From the NCBI GenBank assembly GCA_004017535.1, contig SAJS01000007.1, forward strand, positions 124,001 through 188,000: a DNA stretch of 64,000 nucleotides, written 5' to 3'. A program made the translations under genes and the position numbers. The notes beneath the pieces are model-generated. The model was given only the letters and a program-made list of their open reading frames with translations, was not told the DNA's origin and did not search any database. Positions 53,346 through 62,589 of the stretch are shown piece after piece; position 1 is the stretch's first letter; each line of letters starts with the position of its first letter. The DNA comes from Mesorhizobium sp. (GTDB taxonomy: Bacteria > Pseudomonadota > Alphaproteobacteria > Rhizobiales > Rhizobiaceae).

Positions 53346-54449
53346 ATGGCCCATATCGAGCTCAAGAACATCACCAAGAAATTCGGCGGCCATACCGCGC
53401 TGACCGGGCTCAATCTCGACATTGCCGACGGCGAGTTCTTCGTGCTGCTCGGCGAAACCGGCGCCGGCAAGACGACGACGCTGCGCCTGATCGCCGGGCT
53501 CGATAAGCCGACTGAGGGCCAGGTCTTCATCGACGGCGTCGACGTTGCCGACTGGGGCGCGGCCGAACGCGACGTCGCGCTGGTGCTGCAGCAATATTCG
53601 CTTTATCCGCGCTATACGGTGCGACAGAACCTCGAATTTCCGCTGAAACCGAAGATCCGCCGGCTGCCGGATGCCGAGATCAAGGACCGCGTCGCGCGCG
53701 CCGCCCGCACGCTCAGGATCGAGCATCTGCTCGACCGCAAGACCGACCGACTTTCCGGCGGCGAGATGCAGCGCGTCTCGATCGGCCGCGCCATCGTGCG
53801 CAAGCCGCGCGTGTTCCTGATGGACGAGCCGCTGTCTGCGCTCGACGCCAAGCTGCGCGAGGCGCTGCGCACGGAATTGAAGAACCTGCAGATGCAGCTT
53901 GGCGCCACGTTCCTGTTCGTCACGCATGACCAGATCGAGGCCATGTCGATGGGCGACAAGGTCGGCGTGCTCAACCATGGCCGCATCGTCCAGACCGGCA
54001 CGCCGCATGAGATCTACAACAATCCGCGCGACACCTATGTCGCGAGCTTCGTCGGCTCGCCGCCGATGAACCTCATCGACGGCAAGCTGGTCAACGACCG
54101 CGCGGTGATGGCGCCGGTGAATTTCGAGCTGCCGCTTTCAACTGAGGCAAAGAGTTTCGGCGGGGGCAGGACGAGCGGCGCGACCGACGGTCGGCCGCTC
54201 GTCTTCGGTATCCGCCCGGAGGATGTCCATCTGGAGAGCGGCGCGCCGGTGGAAGCGCGTGTCCACGATGTCGAGAACCATGGCGTGGAGAAGATCCTGA
54301 CGCTCAGGGTCGGCGACACGATGCTGCGCGCCACCGTCCCAGCCAGGACCGATGTCTCGATCGAACAGGCCGTGCGCTTTGCCTGGAATCCCGACAAGGT
54401 GGTGCTGTTCGACAAGGGCAGCGGCGTCAGCCTGCGGCATGCGGGCTGA
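53346..54449 (+). CDS. sugar-type ABC transporter ATPase, second
   Basis: A 367-residue ATPase. Walker A is GETGAGKTT in place of GxSGCGKS, Q-loop VLQQYSLYPRYTV, signature RLSGGEMQRVSIGRAI, Walker B LMDEPLSALD and H-loop VTHDQIEAM. The OB-fold domain has LVFGIRPEDVHLE. It lies 106 bp after the first ATPase gene, a gap with two small hairpins (CGAAAGGC/GCCTTTCG and GAGGG/CCCTC). Two distinct ATPases in one importer are unusual outside the glycerol-type systems. Confidence 0.9.
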   Translation: MAHIELKNITKKFGGHTALTGLNLDIADGEFFVLLGETGAGKTTTLRLIAGLDKPTEGQVFIDGVDVADWGAAERDVALVLQQYSLYPRYTVRQNLEFPLKPKIRRLPDAEIKDRVARAARTLRIEHLLDRKTDRLSGGEMQRVSIGRAIVRKPRVFLMDEPLSALDAKLREALRTELKNLQMQLGATFLFVTHDQIEAMSMGDKVGVLNHGRIVQTGTPHEIYNNPRDTYVASFVGSPPMNLIDGKLVNDRAVMAPVNFELPLSTEAKSFGGGRTSGATDGRPLVFGIRPEDVHLESGAPVEARVHDVENHGVEKILTLRVGDTMLRATVPARTDVSIEQAVRFAWNPDKVVLFDKGSGVSLRHAG

Positions 54450-54495
54450 CGAGGCTGCTGCTTCGCCCGAAAGATTTCGCCGGCCGACGCTTGCG

Positions 54496-54927
54496 CTACT
54501 TCGGCAGATAGGTCTCGTAAGGCGTGTCATTGATCAGAAGGATGACGCATTCGGTGTCCGACAGGCAGGCGTCGTCATGCATCTCGTTGGCCTTCTGGGT
54601 CCAGTAGGAGCCGGGCGACAACTCGACCTTGGTCGCTTCGCCGCCTTGCATCTGCCAGTGCGCCCAGAGCCCCTTGATCACCACGGCGCGATAATCGGCC
54701 GTGTGGGCGTGGACGGGCGCGCGCCAGTTGCCGGGGACTTTCAGCAGCGTGCCGGCCGGTCCTTTCGCGCGCTCGCCCCATAGCGGACCGAGCCGCTGCG
54801 GCTGGCCCGGCGCCTCGACGGCATAAGGAATCTTGTCGGCAGGCAGGTAGCTGTCCTCGAGCGCGAAAGCCCGGCTCGGCAGGATGGCGGCGACGGCAAG
54901 CGCAAGCGATGCGAGATGATTGGGCAT
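54496..54927 (-). CDS. secreted cupin-like protein (DUF4437-type)
   Basis: A 143-residue protein with a signal peptide (to about AFALED) and a cupin-like beta domain: GPAGTLLKVPGNWRAPVHAHTADYRAVVIKG and SPGSYWTQKANEMHDDACLSDTECVILL. ATG 54927 follows GGAGG. The two Cys in DACLSDTEC may form a disulfide. It is convergent with the sugar-type ABC operon and not obviously linked to it. Function unknown. Confidence 0.72.
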   Translation of the reverse strand: MPNHLASLALAVAAILPSRAFALEDSYLPADKIPYAVEAPGQPQRLGPLWGERAKGPAGTLLKVPGNWRAPVHAHTADYRAVVIKGLWAHWQMQGGEATKVELSPGSYWTQKANEMHDDACLSDTECVILLINDTPYETYLPK

Positions 54928-55035
54928 GGCGGTTTCCTCCACCAGCCAGCTTAGGCGACCTCAGTCGGCGAGGAATGACGCGTCGTCCAAAAGATTTGGC
55001 AATTCCTCCAGTGTGCGGCAGTCGCCTGCCTGGTG

Positions 55036-55993
55036 TCAGTCAGATTGCTCGCCGCCGGTGCGACGGAAATGGCTCGGCGCCACGCCCATCACCCGCTTGA
55101 AGGCGGGGCTGAATGAGGCCTCCGAGTCGTAGCCCAATCTCGACGCCGCGACCGAAACCCGCATGCCGTCGCGGCCAAGCCATTGCCGCGCCTGATGCAT
55201 GCGCACGCGCAGGACATATTTAGCCGGCGTCTCGCCGACCACGGTGGCAAAGCGCTGCGCGAAGGCGGAGCGCGAGGCGCCCATCATCCTGGCCAGCGCC
55301 TCGACCGTCCAGTCGCCCTCCGGCCACAGATGGATGGCGGCAAGCACCTTGCCGACATCCGGGTTGCGCACGGCGGCGATCCATCCGGAGGCGTCGCCGC
55401 AGCCATTCTCTACCCAGGAGCGGATGATGGTGGCGGCAAGCACGTCGGCCAGGCGGGCAAGAATGCCGCCTGAGCCGACGCGGTCCATCGTCACCTCGCC
55501 GGCCATGGCATCGAGCAGATGCTGGATGCCGGGCGCGTTCGCCATCAGCTCATGCGCCTGCATCAGGTCGGGCATCATCTCCAGCAGCGGATGCGAGCCG
55601 TCGAGGTTGAAATGCATGCTGCCGCAAAACAGCAAGGTCTTGCGGCTGTCGCAGCCATTTGAGACGTCGTAGATATTCTCGCATACCGGCTCGATCGTGT
55701 AGCGGCCGATCGGCACCGGCGGCACGCCTGGCGCGCTCGCCAGCACATGCTCGTCGCTGCGCGGGATCAGCAGCGCGTCGCCGACCGAGAGCTCTATCCA
55801 TTCCTTGGCCGGCGAAAACAGCCAGCAGCCCTGCTGGCCGATGAAATGGAAGCGCGCGGCCTTTTGCGCGGGAAAGGAAATGGCCCAGCACGCAGCGGCC
55901 ATAGTCGACGCCGTCGAGGCGCAAACCGCGCAACATGTCGGTGAGCGGGTCGCCCGACGTCGCCAGAACGGATTTGGACGAATTGTAATTCAT
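55036..55993 (-). pseudogene. AraC-family regulator with frameshift
   Basis: The C-terminal two-thirds has an intact AraC double helix-turn-helix (WTVEALARMMGASRSAFAQRFATVVGETPAKYVLRVRMHQARQWL; VSVAASRLGYDSEASFSPAFKRVMGVAPSHFRR), preceded by a cupin-type sensor. The expected N-terminus, MNYNSSKSVLATSG through GLRLDGVDYGRCVLGHF, is in another frame from ATG 55993 and joins the rest at a one-base shift near 55872-55880. An extra base there would explain it. A short form from an internal start could still be made, without the first cupin strands. Confidence 0.7.
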
Positions 55994-56083
55994 TTTGGTG
56001 TTTATAGCATTGAAACTCCAGGTAGTCACTCCCTGTGTTGCGCTGCAGTCCCGATGTGCGCCGCAACTCCACGGAGATTTGTC

Positions 56084-56471
56084 ATGACCGAGCCCGCCAC
56101 AGGCGCCATCCATGCCGAGGACAACGTGAAGCTGGCGGTCGGGCTGGCGCCGCTGCTCATCGCCTTGTCGGCTGCGGCACTGCTTGTGCTCGGCGCCTCA
56201 CCTATCGCGGCGGCTGTCGCCGTCACCGCCTGGGGCTTTGCCTTCGGCGGCGTGCCGGTCGGCCTGCAGACCTGGCTGGTGCGCGCCGCGCCCGACCAGG
56301 CCGAGAGCGCCGGGGGCCTGATGGTCGCCACCTTCCAGGTGGTGATCGCGCTTCGCGCCATCGTCGGCGGCCTCCTTGTCGATCATGCGGCTATTGCGAG
56401 CGCCTTCGCCTATGGCGACCTTGCTCGCGGCGCTGGTGGCTTTCGCAAGGGGCCCGAAGCAGGCCGAGTAG
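56084..56471 (+). pseudogene. MFS transporter remnant
   Basis: A truncated piece of a drug/sugar-efflux MFS transporter. PLLIALSAAALLVLGASPIAAAVAVTAWGFAFGGVPVGLQTWLVRAAPDQAESAGGLM is the C-terminal half of such a protein, preceded directly by a short N-terminus from ATG 56084, so the middle is missing. A one-base shift near 56410 is needed to reach the tail ALVAFARGPKQAE and TAG 56469. It is divergent from the broken AraC gene, as if regulator and exporter decayed together. Confidence 0.7.
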
Positions 56472-56604
56472 TCCGGTCGGAACAATTTCTGTCGCATCGA
56501 TCCGGGCCTTCAGGCTCCGGCCGACGCGCCGTGCCGGCCTGGTATGAGGTGTCTGCAGTCTGGCTGACGGGTCAACCGCCTCTGACCATCTCAACCACCC
56601 ACCA

Positions 56605-57687
56605 TCATACGATGACCGAAGCCACCGGCCTCCTTGGCGAAAACGGCAAGGCCGGCCCATAACCGAAGCGCATCACGATATCCGGCCTGCGGGTCTCGCC
56701 GACAATCGCCGCCAGGTCGGCACGCAGGCGAGCGACCTCGACAGGCTGATTGATGAAGGCGAGCTTAAGTCCCAGGCTCGTCGCCGCCAAGGCGAAGCGC
56801 TGGCACGCCTGGCCGATCCTGATCCAGTGGTCGTGGTCCGGCCGCTCGGCAAAGAAGATCGCCACCCCTGCCGATGAGTCAATCTGACGGGCGTATTTCT
56901 CATTCTCCTGGGCGACGCTGAACAGCCGGTCCAGGGCGATCCGGCCCAGGCTGGTCGGCAGTACCGGGTTGCCGCTCGCGGCTGAGAAGAGTCCATCGCC
57001 GCTTGCCGTCGCGCTGCGCGGGTTGAAGCGTATCCACTCCTTCAGCTCACGCATGAATGCGGGGTCGTTCATCTGGTCTTCATTGCCGGCAAGGACGAGA
57101 TCCCGCACCTGCTTCATCCGCGTCCGATCGGTGACAAGCGCCAGGCTCACGCCCGGTATCGCGGCTGCGCGCTCAAGTTCGTCGAGATCCGCGGCAGGGG
57201 AGGCGCGGCCATCATACTCGGCGCGCGTCGATTGGCGTTTCGGAATGGCGTCGGCCAACGGGTCCGCTTTCGCCTCGCCCACGAGGTAATCGTAACGGAT
57301 TCCCTTGCCGTCGGCCGTAAGCGAAGCCTCGCCGGTTCGGCCAGTCGCCGCCGCGGCGAGCATGAGATTGGCCGAGGCGCATCCCAGGCTGACATAGAGA
57401 TGATGATCGTCAGGGTCGACCACCGGGGTCCGCCTCTGAAGGTCAGGCCGGATCTCGATTGCTTGCCCTTCAAGCTGGAACCGCCAGGGCTGCGTATTAT
57501 GGCTATTGGCCGCCAAGGTTGCGTAACGGACGACGGCCTCAAGATCGGGCGTCAGGCGGTCGCGCAATCCGGCGGCGAAGGCCTCATACTGGGCCATCGA
57601 CCCGACGGCCGATCGCCAGGCAGCGGCGCCGGAGCCGGCCGCGAGAAGCGCGGCGCCTGCACCCACGAGCATAGTTCGCCTGTTCAT
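56605..57687 (-). CDS. nitroreductase-family (Acg-like) flavoprotein, Tat-exported
   Basis: A 360-residue protein. An N-terminal twin-arginine-type signal (MNRRTMLVGAGAALLAAGSG) precedes two tandem nitroreductase-like halves typical of Acg: YATLAANSHNTQPWRF for FMN contact, LGCASANLMLAAAATG, and HDHWIRIGQACQRFALAATSLGLKLAFINQP in the second half. The end is FGYGPALPFSPRRP. Acg-type proteins may store or bind FMN rather than reduce nitro compounds. Stands alone. Confidence 0.84.
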   Translation of the reverse strand: MNRRTMLVGAGAALLAAGSGAAAWRSAVGSMAQYEAFAAGLRDRLTPDLEAVVRYATLAANSHNTQPWRFQLEGQAIEIRPDLQRRTPVVDPDDHHLYVSLGCASANLMLAAAATGRTGEASLTADGKGIRYDYLVGEAKADPLADAIPKRQSTRAEYDGRASPAADLDELERAAAIPGVSLALVTDRTRMKQVRDLVLAGNEDQMNDPAFMRELKEWIRFNPRSATASGDGLFSAASGNPVLPTSLGRIALDRLFSVAQENEKYARQIDSSAGVAIFFAERPDHDHWIRIGQACQRFALAATSLGLKLAFINQPVEVARLRADLAAIVGETRRPDIVMRFGYGPALPFSPRRPVASVIV

Positions 57688-57776
57688 CGTGCCCTCTCGA
57701 ATAAACTCACAGGCAAGATAGCGGCGGCTCGGGAACAGCCCTTGATCTCAGTCAAGCCCTGTAATCGACCCGCCGC

Positions 57777-58124
57777 CTAGGCGGCGCGACCGTCGAACTC
57801 GAACACCTCGATGCTGGCGACGTCGACGTCGTCGAGGCAGTTGATGTTGATATAGGCCGTGCGCTCGCCGCTTTCGCCGACATCCTCGGCGAAGGGGTGG
57901 ATTCCGCAGGTCCGGCAGAAGCGATGCGCGATTTGAGCCTTGCCGAAGGTGTAGCGGCCGAGGTCGTCGCCCCAGGCGACCAGACTGAGCTTCTCATGCG
58001 GCACCGCCCACAGCAGCGCGCCCTTGCGCGCGCAGATCGAGCAGTTGCAGCGCACCGCGCCGCCGATCTCCCCCTTGACCTCGAATGCCACCTTGCCGCA
58101 GTGGCAGCTGCCTTTGTACAGCAT
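57777..58124 (-). CDS. GFA-family protein (glutathione-dependent formaldehyde-activating fold)
   Basis: A 115-residue zinc-binding protein. The Cys clusters are SCHCGKV, CNCSICARKG and FCRTCGIHPF, all standard for the family. ATG 58124 has GGGAAG at a 6-base spacing. Members include Gfa, which may help condense formaldehyde with glutathione, and many of unknown function. It is divergent from the amidase gene. Confidence 0.85.
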   Translation of the reverse strand: MLYKGSCHCGKVAFEVKGEIGGAVRCNCSICARKGALLWAVPHEKLSLVAWGDDLGRYTFGKAQIAHRFCRTCGIHPFAEDVGESGERTAYININCLDDVDVASIEVFEFDGRAA

Positions 58125-58244
58125 CAGCATCTTCCCATCGCTGGCAGGGTGCAAAAGCACGCTTGCCGGGCTATCCCTTTGCCGGCCCAACATCAGGCCG
58201 CGCGTCTAAAAGACGTTGCAAATTTGCAAGGTCCGACATCGAAA

Positions 58245-59540
58245 ATGCAATCCGTCCGCGATCGTCTCGAAATCATCCTGTCACGTCTTGCCAATCGCGC
58301 AGCCGAGGAGCGGGTCTACACCAAGCTCTATGCCGTGGCCGCGCGGGCAGCCGCCGACGCGTCCGATGCTCGCCGCAAGGCCGGCGTCAGCCTTGGCCCG
58401 CTCGACGGGCGCATCGTTTCGATCAAGGATCTGTTCGACGTCGCCGGTGAGCCGACCACGGCGGGGTCGCTGATCCGCGCCGAAGCGGCACCTGCCGCGC
58501 GAGATGCGGTGATCGTGCGGAGGCTGCGCCAGGCGGGCGCGGTCATTCTCGGCAAGACCAACATGACCGAGTTCGCCTTCACCGCGATCGGCGACAACCT
58601 GCACTATGGCACGCCGGGCAATGCCACCGACGCCAGCCTGATTCCAGGCGGCTCGTCATCGGGGGCCGGCGTTGCGGTCGGCGAGGGCACAAGCGAAATC
58701 TCGATCGGTTCGGACACCGGCGGCTCGGTGCGCATCCCGGCCTCGCTCAACGGCATCGTCGGCTTCAAGCCGACGGCGAGGCGAGTGCCTTTGGCCGGCG
58801 CCTTTCCGCTGTCGATGACGCTGGATTCGATCGGACCGCTTGCCCGCAGCGTCGCCGATTGTGCGATCACCGATGCGATCATGGCCGCAGATGAGCCGGC
58901 GGCGCTACAGCCGGTCCCGCTTGCAACCTTGCGCATCGGCATTCCACGCGGCGTCTTGTTCGAGGAGACGCAAGCCGAGGTCGCGGAAGCTTTCGAGACC
59001 TGCGTCGACAGGATTGCGCAGGCCGGCGCCGGCGCCGCCAATTTGCCGATCCACGATCTCATCGCCGAGATGCGGGCGGCGACCAGACGCGGCACGATCG
59101 CCTCCATGGAAGGCGCCGAAGTGCATGCCGACTGGCTGGCGGACGGCGCTTCCATGCCGGTCGATCCGCATGTCACCGGGCCATTGTCGTGCGCGCTAAC
59201 GGTTCCCGCCTCGGCCTATATCCGCACGATCCGCCGTCGCGGCGAGCTTGCGGCGGCGATGGCGGAACGGCTGGACGTTGTAGATGTCCTGGCATTGCCG
59301 ACCGTGCCGATGGTCGCGCCTTCCATTGCCGCCATGGCCGGCGACGACGCGTTGCGCGACAGGACGGAAGGGCTGCTCTTGCGCAACACGCAGGTCGCCA
59401 ACCAGTTCGACCTCTGCGCCATCTCGCTGCCGATGCCGGGCACCAAGCTGCCGGCCGGGTTGATGCTGGTGGGCAAGCATGGGCATGATCGCCGGCTGCT
59501 CGCCATCGCAGCGGCCGTTGAGGCTTTGCTCGGCCGTTGA
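58245..59540 (+). CDS. amidase (amidase-signature family)
   Basis: A 431-residue cytoplasmic amidohydrolase. The Ser-cisSer-Lys triad is visible: Lys61 (SIKDLFD), Ser137 (GGSSSGAG) and Ser161 (DTGGSVRIP). The N-terminal helix is shorter than in GatA. It is not part of the AtzF type, which has a C-terminal extension that is absent here. ATG 58245 is chosen at the start of the aligned region; there is no strong ribosome site. Substrate unknown; the neighbours give no hint. Confidence 0.86.
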   Translation: MQSVRDRLEIILSRLANRAAEERVYTKLYAVAARAAADASDARRKAGVSLGPLDGRIVSIKDLFDVAGEPTTAGSLIRAEAAPAARDAVIVRRLRQAGAVILGKTNMTEFAFTAIGDNLHYGTPGNATDASLIPGGSSSGAGVAVGEGTSEISIGSDTGGSVRIPASLNGIVGFKPTARRVPLAGAFPLSMTLDSIGPLARSVADCAITDAIMAADEPAALQPVPLATLRIGIPRGVLFEETQAEVAEAFETCVDRIAQAGAGAANLPIHDLIAEMRAATRRGTIASMEGAEVHADWLADGASMPVDPHVTGPLSCALTVPASAYIRTIRRRGELAAAMAERLDVVDVLALPTVPMVAPSIAAMAGDDALRDRTEGLLLRNTQVANQFDLCAISLPMPGTKLPAGLMLVGKHGHDRRLLAIAAAVEALLGR

Positions 59541-59658
59541 TAGGGACGCGGCGAACCATGGCAAATTTGGCGTCAGCGAAATTTGCCGCTGCGTTCCTCC
59601 GCGCCCCTCTGGTCTGCGGGGCATCTTAGGTCTGCATCGTCGCAATGGTCTCGGCGAA

Positions 59659-60639
59659 TTAACCGCCGGCTGGAAACCGCCGCCGGTAGTGCTCGACGAC
59701 TTCCGGATTGCGCAGGTTGACGGGCAGCTTGCCGGCGAGCACCAGCAGCGCCTCGCCGGCGGCGCCGACGCCCATGCGCATCATCGATTCCTCGGTGATC
59801 CCGGCCATATGCGGGGTGACGATGACATTGTCGAAGCCGAAATAGGGATGGTTGTGCGGCAGCGGCTGCACGGAAAAGACGTCGAGCGCGGCGCCGCCGA
59901 TGCGGCCTTTTCGCAAGGCTTCGATCAGCGCCTCGTCGTCCACGACCGGGCCGCGCGAGACGTTGATCAGCAGCGCATTGGGCTTCATGCGGGCGATGCG
60001 CTCGCGGCTGATCAGGCCGCGCGTCTCGTCCGTCAGCGGGCAGCAGAGCACGATGATGTCGCTCTGCTCGACCAGCGCGTCGATCGACAGGAAACCGACG
60101 CGCTCGGGCGCCGGGCGCAGGCTGCGCGTCGTCGCCACGACATTGAGGTCGAAACCGTGCGCGGCGATGTGGCCGACGGCCTGGCCGACCGCCCCGAGGC
60201 CGACAATGCCGATCGTCTTGCCGGCAAGCTCGCTGGTCGAATTGGCGTGCTCGCGCCCGGCAAGCCAGCCCTTGGCGCGCAGGTCGCGGTCCATCACGCG
60301 GAAGCGCCGCAATAGGGCAAGCGCTGCGAACATCACATGCTCGGCGACCGAGCGAGCGTTGACGGCGGGTACGTTCGCGACAAGCACGCCGGCGGCGGTC
60401 GCCGCCTCGACCGGGATCATGTCCAGCCCGGCGCCGTGGCGGATAGCGGCTCGCAAATTCGCCACGCCTTGAAACAGTTCCGGCGGCAGCGGCGCGCGCA
60501 CGATGACGATGTCGGCGTCGCGGGCCTCAGTGGTCAATGTCTTTGGATCGAGCGCGGAAGCGACGACCAGCCGCCCGGCGCCGGCCAGCATGGCCGTGGC
60601 GCGGGGGTGCAGCGGATGCGTCGACAGGATCTTGCGCAT
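59659..60639 (-). CDS. D-isomer 2-hydroxyacid dehydrogenase
   Basis: A 326-residue NAD-dependent dehydrogenase. The Rossmann motif is GIVGLGAVGQAVG and the catalytic Arg lies in NVSRGPVVDD. TPHMAG carries the catalytic His. The usual active-site Glu before Pro (as in VFxxEP) is Gln here (DVFSVQPLP), a feature of one sub-group. ATG 60639 follows GAGAAGG; GTG 60648 overlaps the GntR stop. It is downstream of the GntR regulator and enolase-superfamily gene, and may reduce or oxidise a keto-acid from that pathway. Confidence 0.85.
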   Translation of the reverse strand: MRKILSTHPLHPRATAMLAGAGRLVVASALDPKTLTTEARDADIVIVRAPLPPELFQGVANLRAAIRHGAGLDMIPVEAATAAGVLVANVPAVNARSVAEHVMFAALALLRRFRVMDRDLRAKGWLAGREHANSTSELAGKTIGIVGLGAVGQAVGHIAAHGFDLNVVATTRSLRPAPERVGFLSIDALVEQSDIIVLCCPLTDETRGLISRERIARMKPNALLINVSRGPVVDDEALIEALRKGRIGGAALDVFSVQPLPHNHPYFGFDNVIVTPHMAGITEESMMRMGVGAAGEALLVLAGKLPVNLRNPEVVEHYRRRFPAGG

Positions 60640-60644
60640 TGCAC

Positions 60645-61361
60645 TCACACCTTCTCGAGCGCCGCGCTTTTCGGTTCTGTCCCGTGGCCTTCGATGATCC
60701 CTTTCCAGTAGCTCTCGGCGCCCTGCAAATGGGCGCTCATCAGAGCCTGGGCGAGATTGCCGTCGCGGCGCAGCAGCGCCTCGTAGATCTGGATGTGCTC
60801 GGCATGCGAGCGCACTGAGCGTTCGGGATCGTTGAAATAGATCGGCAGGCGCTGCTCGCCCATCAGGTAATAGACGCTGCAGATGTTATGGAAAACGCTG
60901 TTCTTGGTCGCGCGCACGATCTCGAGATGGAACTCGCGGTCCTCCTTGGCGAGGCCTTCGCCGGCGGCGATGCGCTCTTCGGAGGCTTTCAGGATCTCGC
61001 GCAGGCGCTCGAAGTTCTCCTCGGTGGCGCGCGAGCAGGCAAGCTCGGCTGCCTTGATCTCATGGATCTTGCGCAGCTCGACGGTCTCGTAGATCTGCAC
61101 CGGATCGAGCGGCAGGCCGGCGCGAGCGAAAAGCGCCAGCGCTTCCACGCTCGCCTGCTTGGTGTCGATATAGATGCCGGACTTGGCGCGGCGCTCGACG
61201 ATGCGCATGGCTTCGAGGATGGCGAGCGCCTCGCGGATCTGGCCGCGGCTGACGCCGAAATGTTCCGCCAGCTCGCGTTCCGACGGCGTACGGCCGGACT
61301 CCTTGTCCGAGTTGGCGAAGAGATAGGCGGCAAGTTCCGCGAGAAGGTTCTTTTCTTTCAT
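60645..61361 (-). CDS. GntR-family (FadR-type) transcriptional regulator
   Basis: A 238-residue regulator with winged helix (KNLLAELAAYLFAN, GRTPSERELAEHFGVSRGQIREALAILEAMRIVERRAKSGIYI) and FCD ligand domain (HEIKAAELACSRATEENFERL; DREFHLEIVRATKN; HAEHIQIYEALLRRDGNLAQALMSAHL). ATG 61361 overlaps the enolase-superfamily stop region. FadR-type regulators bind TGGTNNNACCA, and such sites lie at 63584 and 63764 in front of this gene cluster, so it is the best local candidate for that motif. Confidence 0.87.
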   Translation of the reverse strand: MKEKNLLAELAAYLFANSDKESGRTPSERELAEHFGVSRGQIREALAILEAMRIVERRAKSGIYIDTKQASVEALALFARAGLPLDPVQIYETVELRKIHEIKAAELACSRATEENFERLREILKASEERIAAGEGLAKEDREFHLEIVRATKNSVFHNICSVYYLMGEQRLPIYFNDPERSVRSHAEHIQIYEALLRRDGNLAQALMSAHLQGAESYWKGIIEGHGTEPKSAALEKV

Positions 61362-61363
61362 CG

Positions 61364-62533
61364 TCAATTACGTTGCGCGTGCGCCTCCAGGAATCGCTCG
61401 GAGATGGTGAATCCCAATCCAGGCTTTTCAGGGATCGCTATCATACCGTCCTTAGCTTCGACAGTCTCCTCGACCAGGTCGTGGATCATCGGATTGGCGC
61501 CGAGCGAATATTCGATGATGAAGCTTGCGGGCGAGGCGGCGCATACATGCAGCCCGGCGAAGAAGCAGGGCGCGCCGGCCCACAGATGCGGCGCGAAGCG
61601 CAGGTTGAAGGCGCTGGCGATGGTGCCGATCTTCATCGCCTCGCTGATGCCGCCGCAGAACGCCGGATCCGGCTGGAAGATGTCGGCCGATTTCAGCACC
61701 GCCAGGTCGCGGAAAGCGTAGCGCGTCGCCTCGCTTTCGCCTGTCGCGATCGGCGTCGAGCCCGAGGCGCGCACCTCGGCCATGCCCGGCTTGTCGTCGG
61801 CGATCACCGGCTCCTCGAACCAGGCGAGGTCGAGATCGGCGGTGAGCTGGATGAAGCGTTTGGCCTCGGCGACGGTGTAGGTGCCGTGCGCGTCGACCAT
61901 CAGATCGACCTCCGGACCGATCGCCTGCCTTGCGGCGCGCACGCGCGCGGCCGAAATATGGGGCGCGCCGTCCATGGCGCCCACGCGCATCTTCAGCGCC
62001 TTGAAGCCGCCCTTGGCGATGTAGGATTGCAACTGCTCGCCGATGGCGTCGGGGGAGGCCCAGCCGCCCGAAGCGTAGGCCTGCATGCGCTCAACCTTGC
62101 GGCCGCCGAGCAGCCGCCACACCGGCTGCCCGAGCGACTTGCCGAGGATGTCCCACAGCGCGATGTCGACGGCGCTGATCGCCGCCACGCTCATGCCGCG
62201 GCGCGCCAGCTGCGGCATGGCATGGCCGGCATGCGCCGCCGTCTCGTGCCGCACGCCGTTATAGAGCATTTCCCAGATGATGCCGATGTCAGCCGGATCG
62301 CGGCCGATGAGTTGCGGAGCGACCTCATGGTTGAGCATATGGACGAGCGCGCCATAGCTGCCGGCGCTGCCGGCGGCGTTCTTGCCTTCGCCCCAGCCGA
62401 CCAGGCCGTCATCGGTCTCGATGCGCAGAATGGCGGCGTCGAACGTCGTCACCTGCCCGAAGTCGCTGCGATGCTGCTTCGCGACTTCGATCGGAACACG
62501 GACCCACCAGGCCTGAACGCTTTTGATGCGCAT
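61364..62533 (-). CDS. mandelate racemase/muconate lactonizing enzyme-family protein
   Basis: A 389-residue enolase-superfamily enzyme that probably dehydrates or cycloisomerises a sugar acid. The catalytic Lys motif is Lys181-Met-Arg183 (ALKMRVG); metal ligands are Asp214 (MVDAHG), Glu240 (WFEEP) and Glu266 (ATGESEA); His316 (FAPHLW) is the second acid/base. GWGEGKNAAGSAGSYG is the substrate-capping loop. ATG 62533 begins MRIKSVQAWWV. Its neighbours, a dehydrogenase and two isomerase-type barrels, fit a sugar-acid pathway. Confidence 0.88.
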   Translation of the reverse strand: MRIKSVQAWWVRVPIEVAKQHRSDFGQVTTFDAAILRIETDDGLVGWGEGKNAAGSAGSYGALVHMLNHEVAPQLIGRDPADIGIIWEMLYNGVRHETAAHAGHAMPQLARRGMSVAAISAVDIALWDILGKSLGQPVWRLLGGRKVERMQAYASGGWASPDAIGEQLQSYIAKGGFKALKMRVGAMDGAPHISAARVRAARQAIGPEVDLMVDAHGTYTVAEAKRFIQLTADLDLAWFEEPVIADDKPGMAEVRASGSTPIATGESEATRYAFRDLAVLKSADIFQPDPAFCGGISEAMKIGTIASAFNLRFAPHLWAGAPCFFAGLHVCAASPASFIIEYSLGANPMIHDLVEETVEAKDGMIAIPEKPGLGFTISERFLEAHAQRN

Positions 62534-62589
62534 GTTTTCCCTTCGGCCCCTCCGCCCGCCAGGCGGAAGGACAAGCTTTGATCGGAGGT

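Noticed and set aside
57897-58244. Longer N-terminus for the amidase
   Set aside because: This part lies opposite the GFA gene, whose Cys clusters show it is the real coding strand; the amidase similarity begins at ATG 58245.
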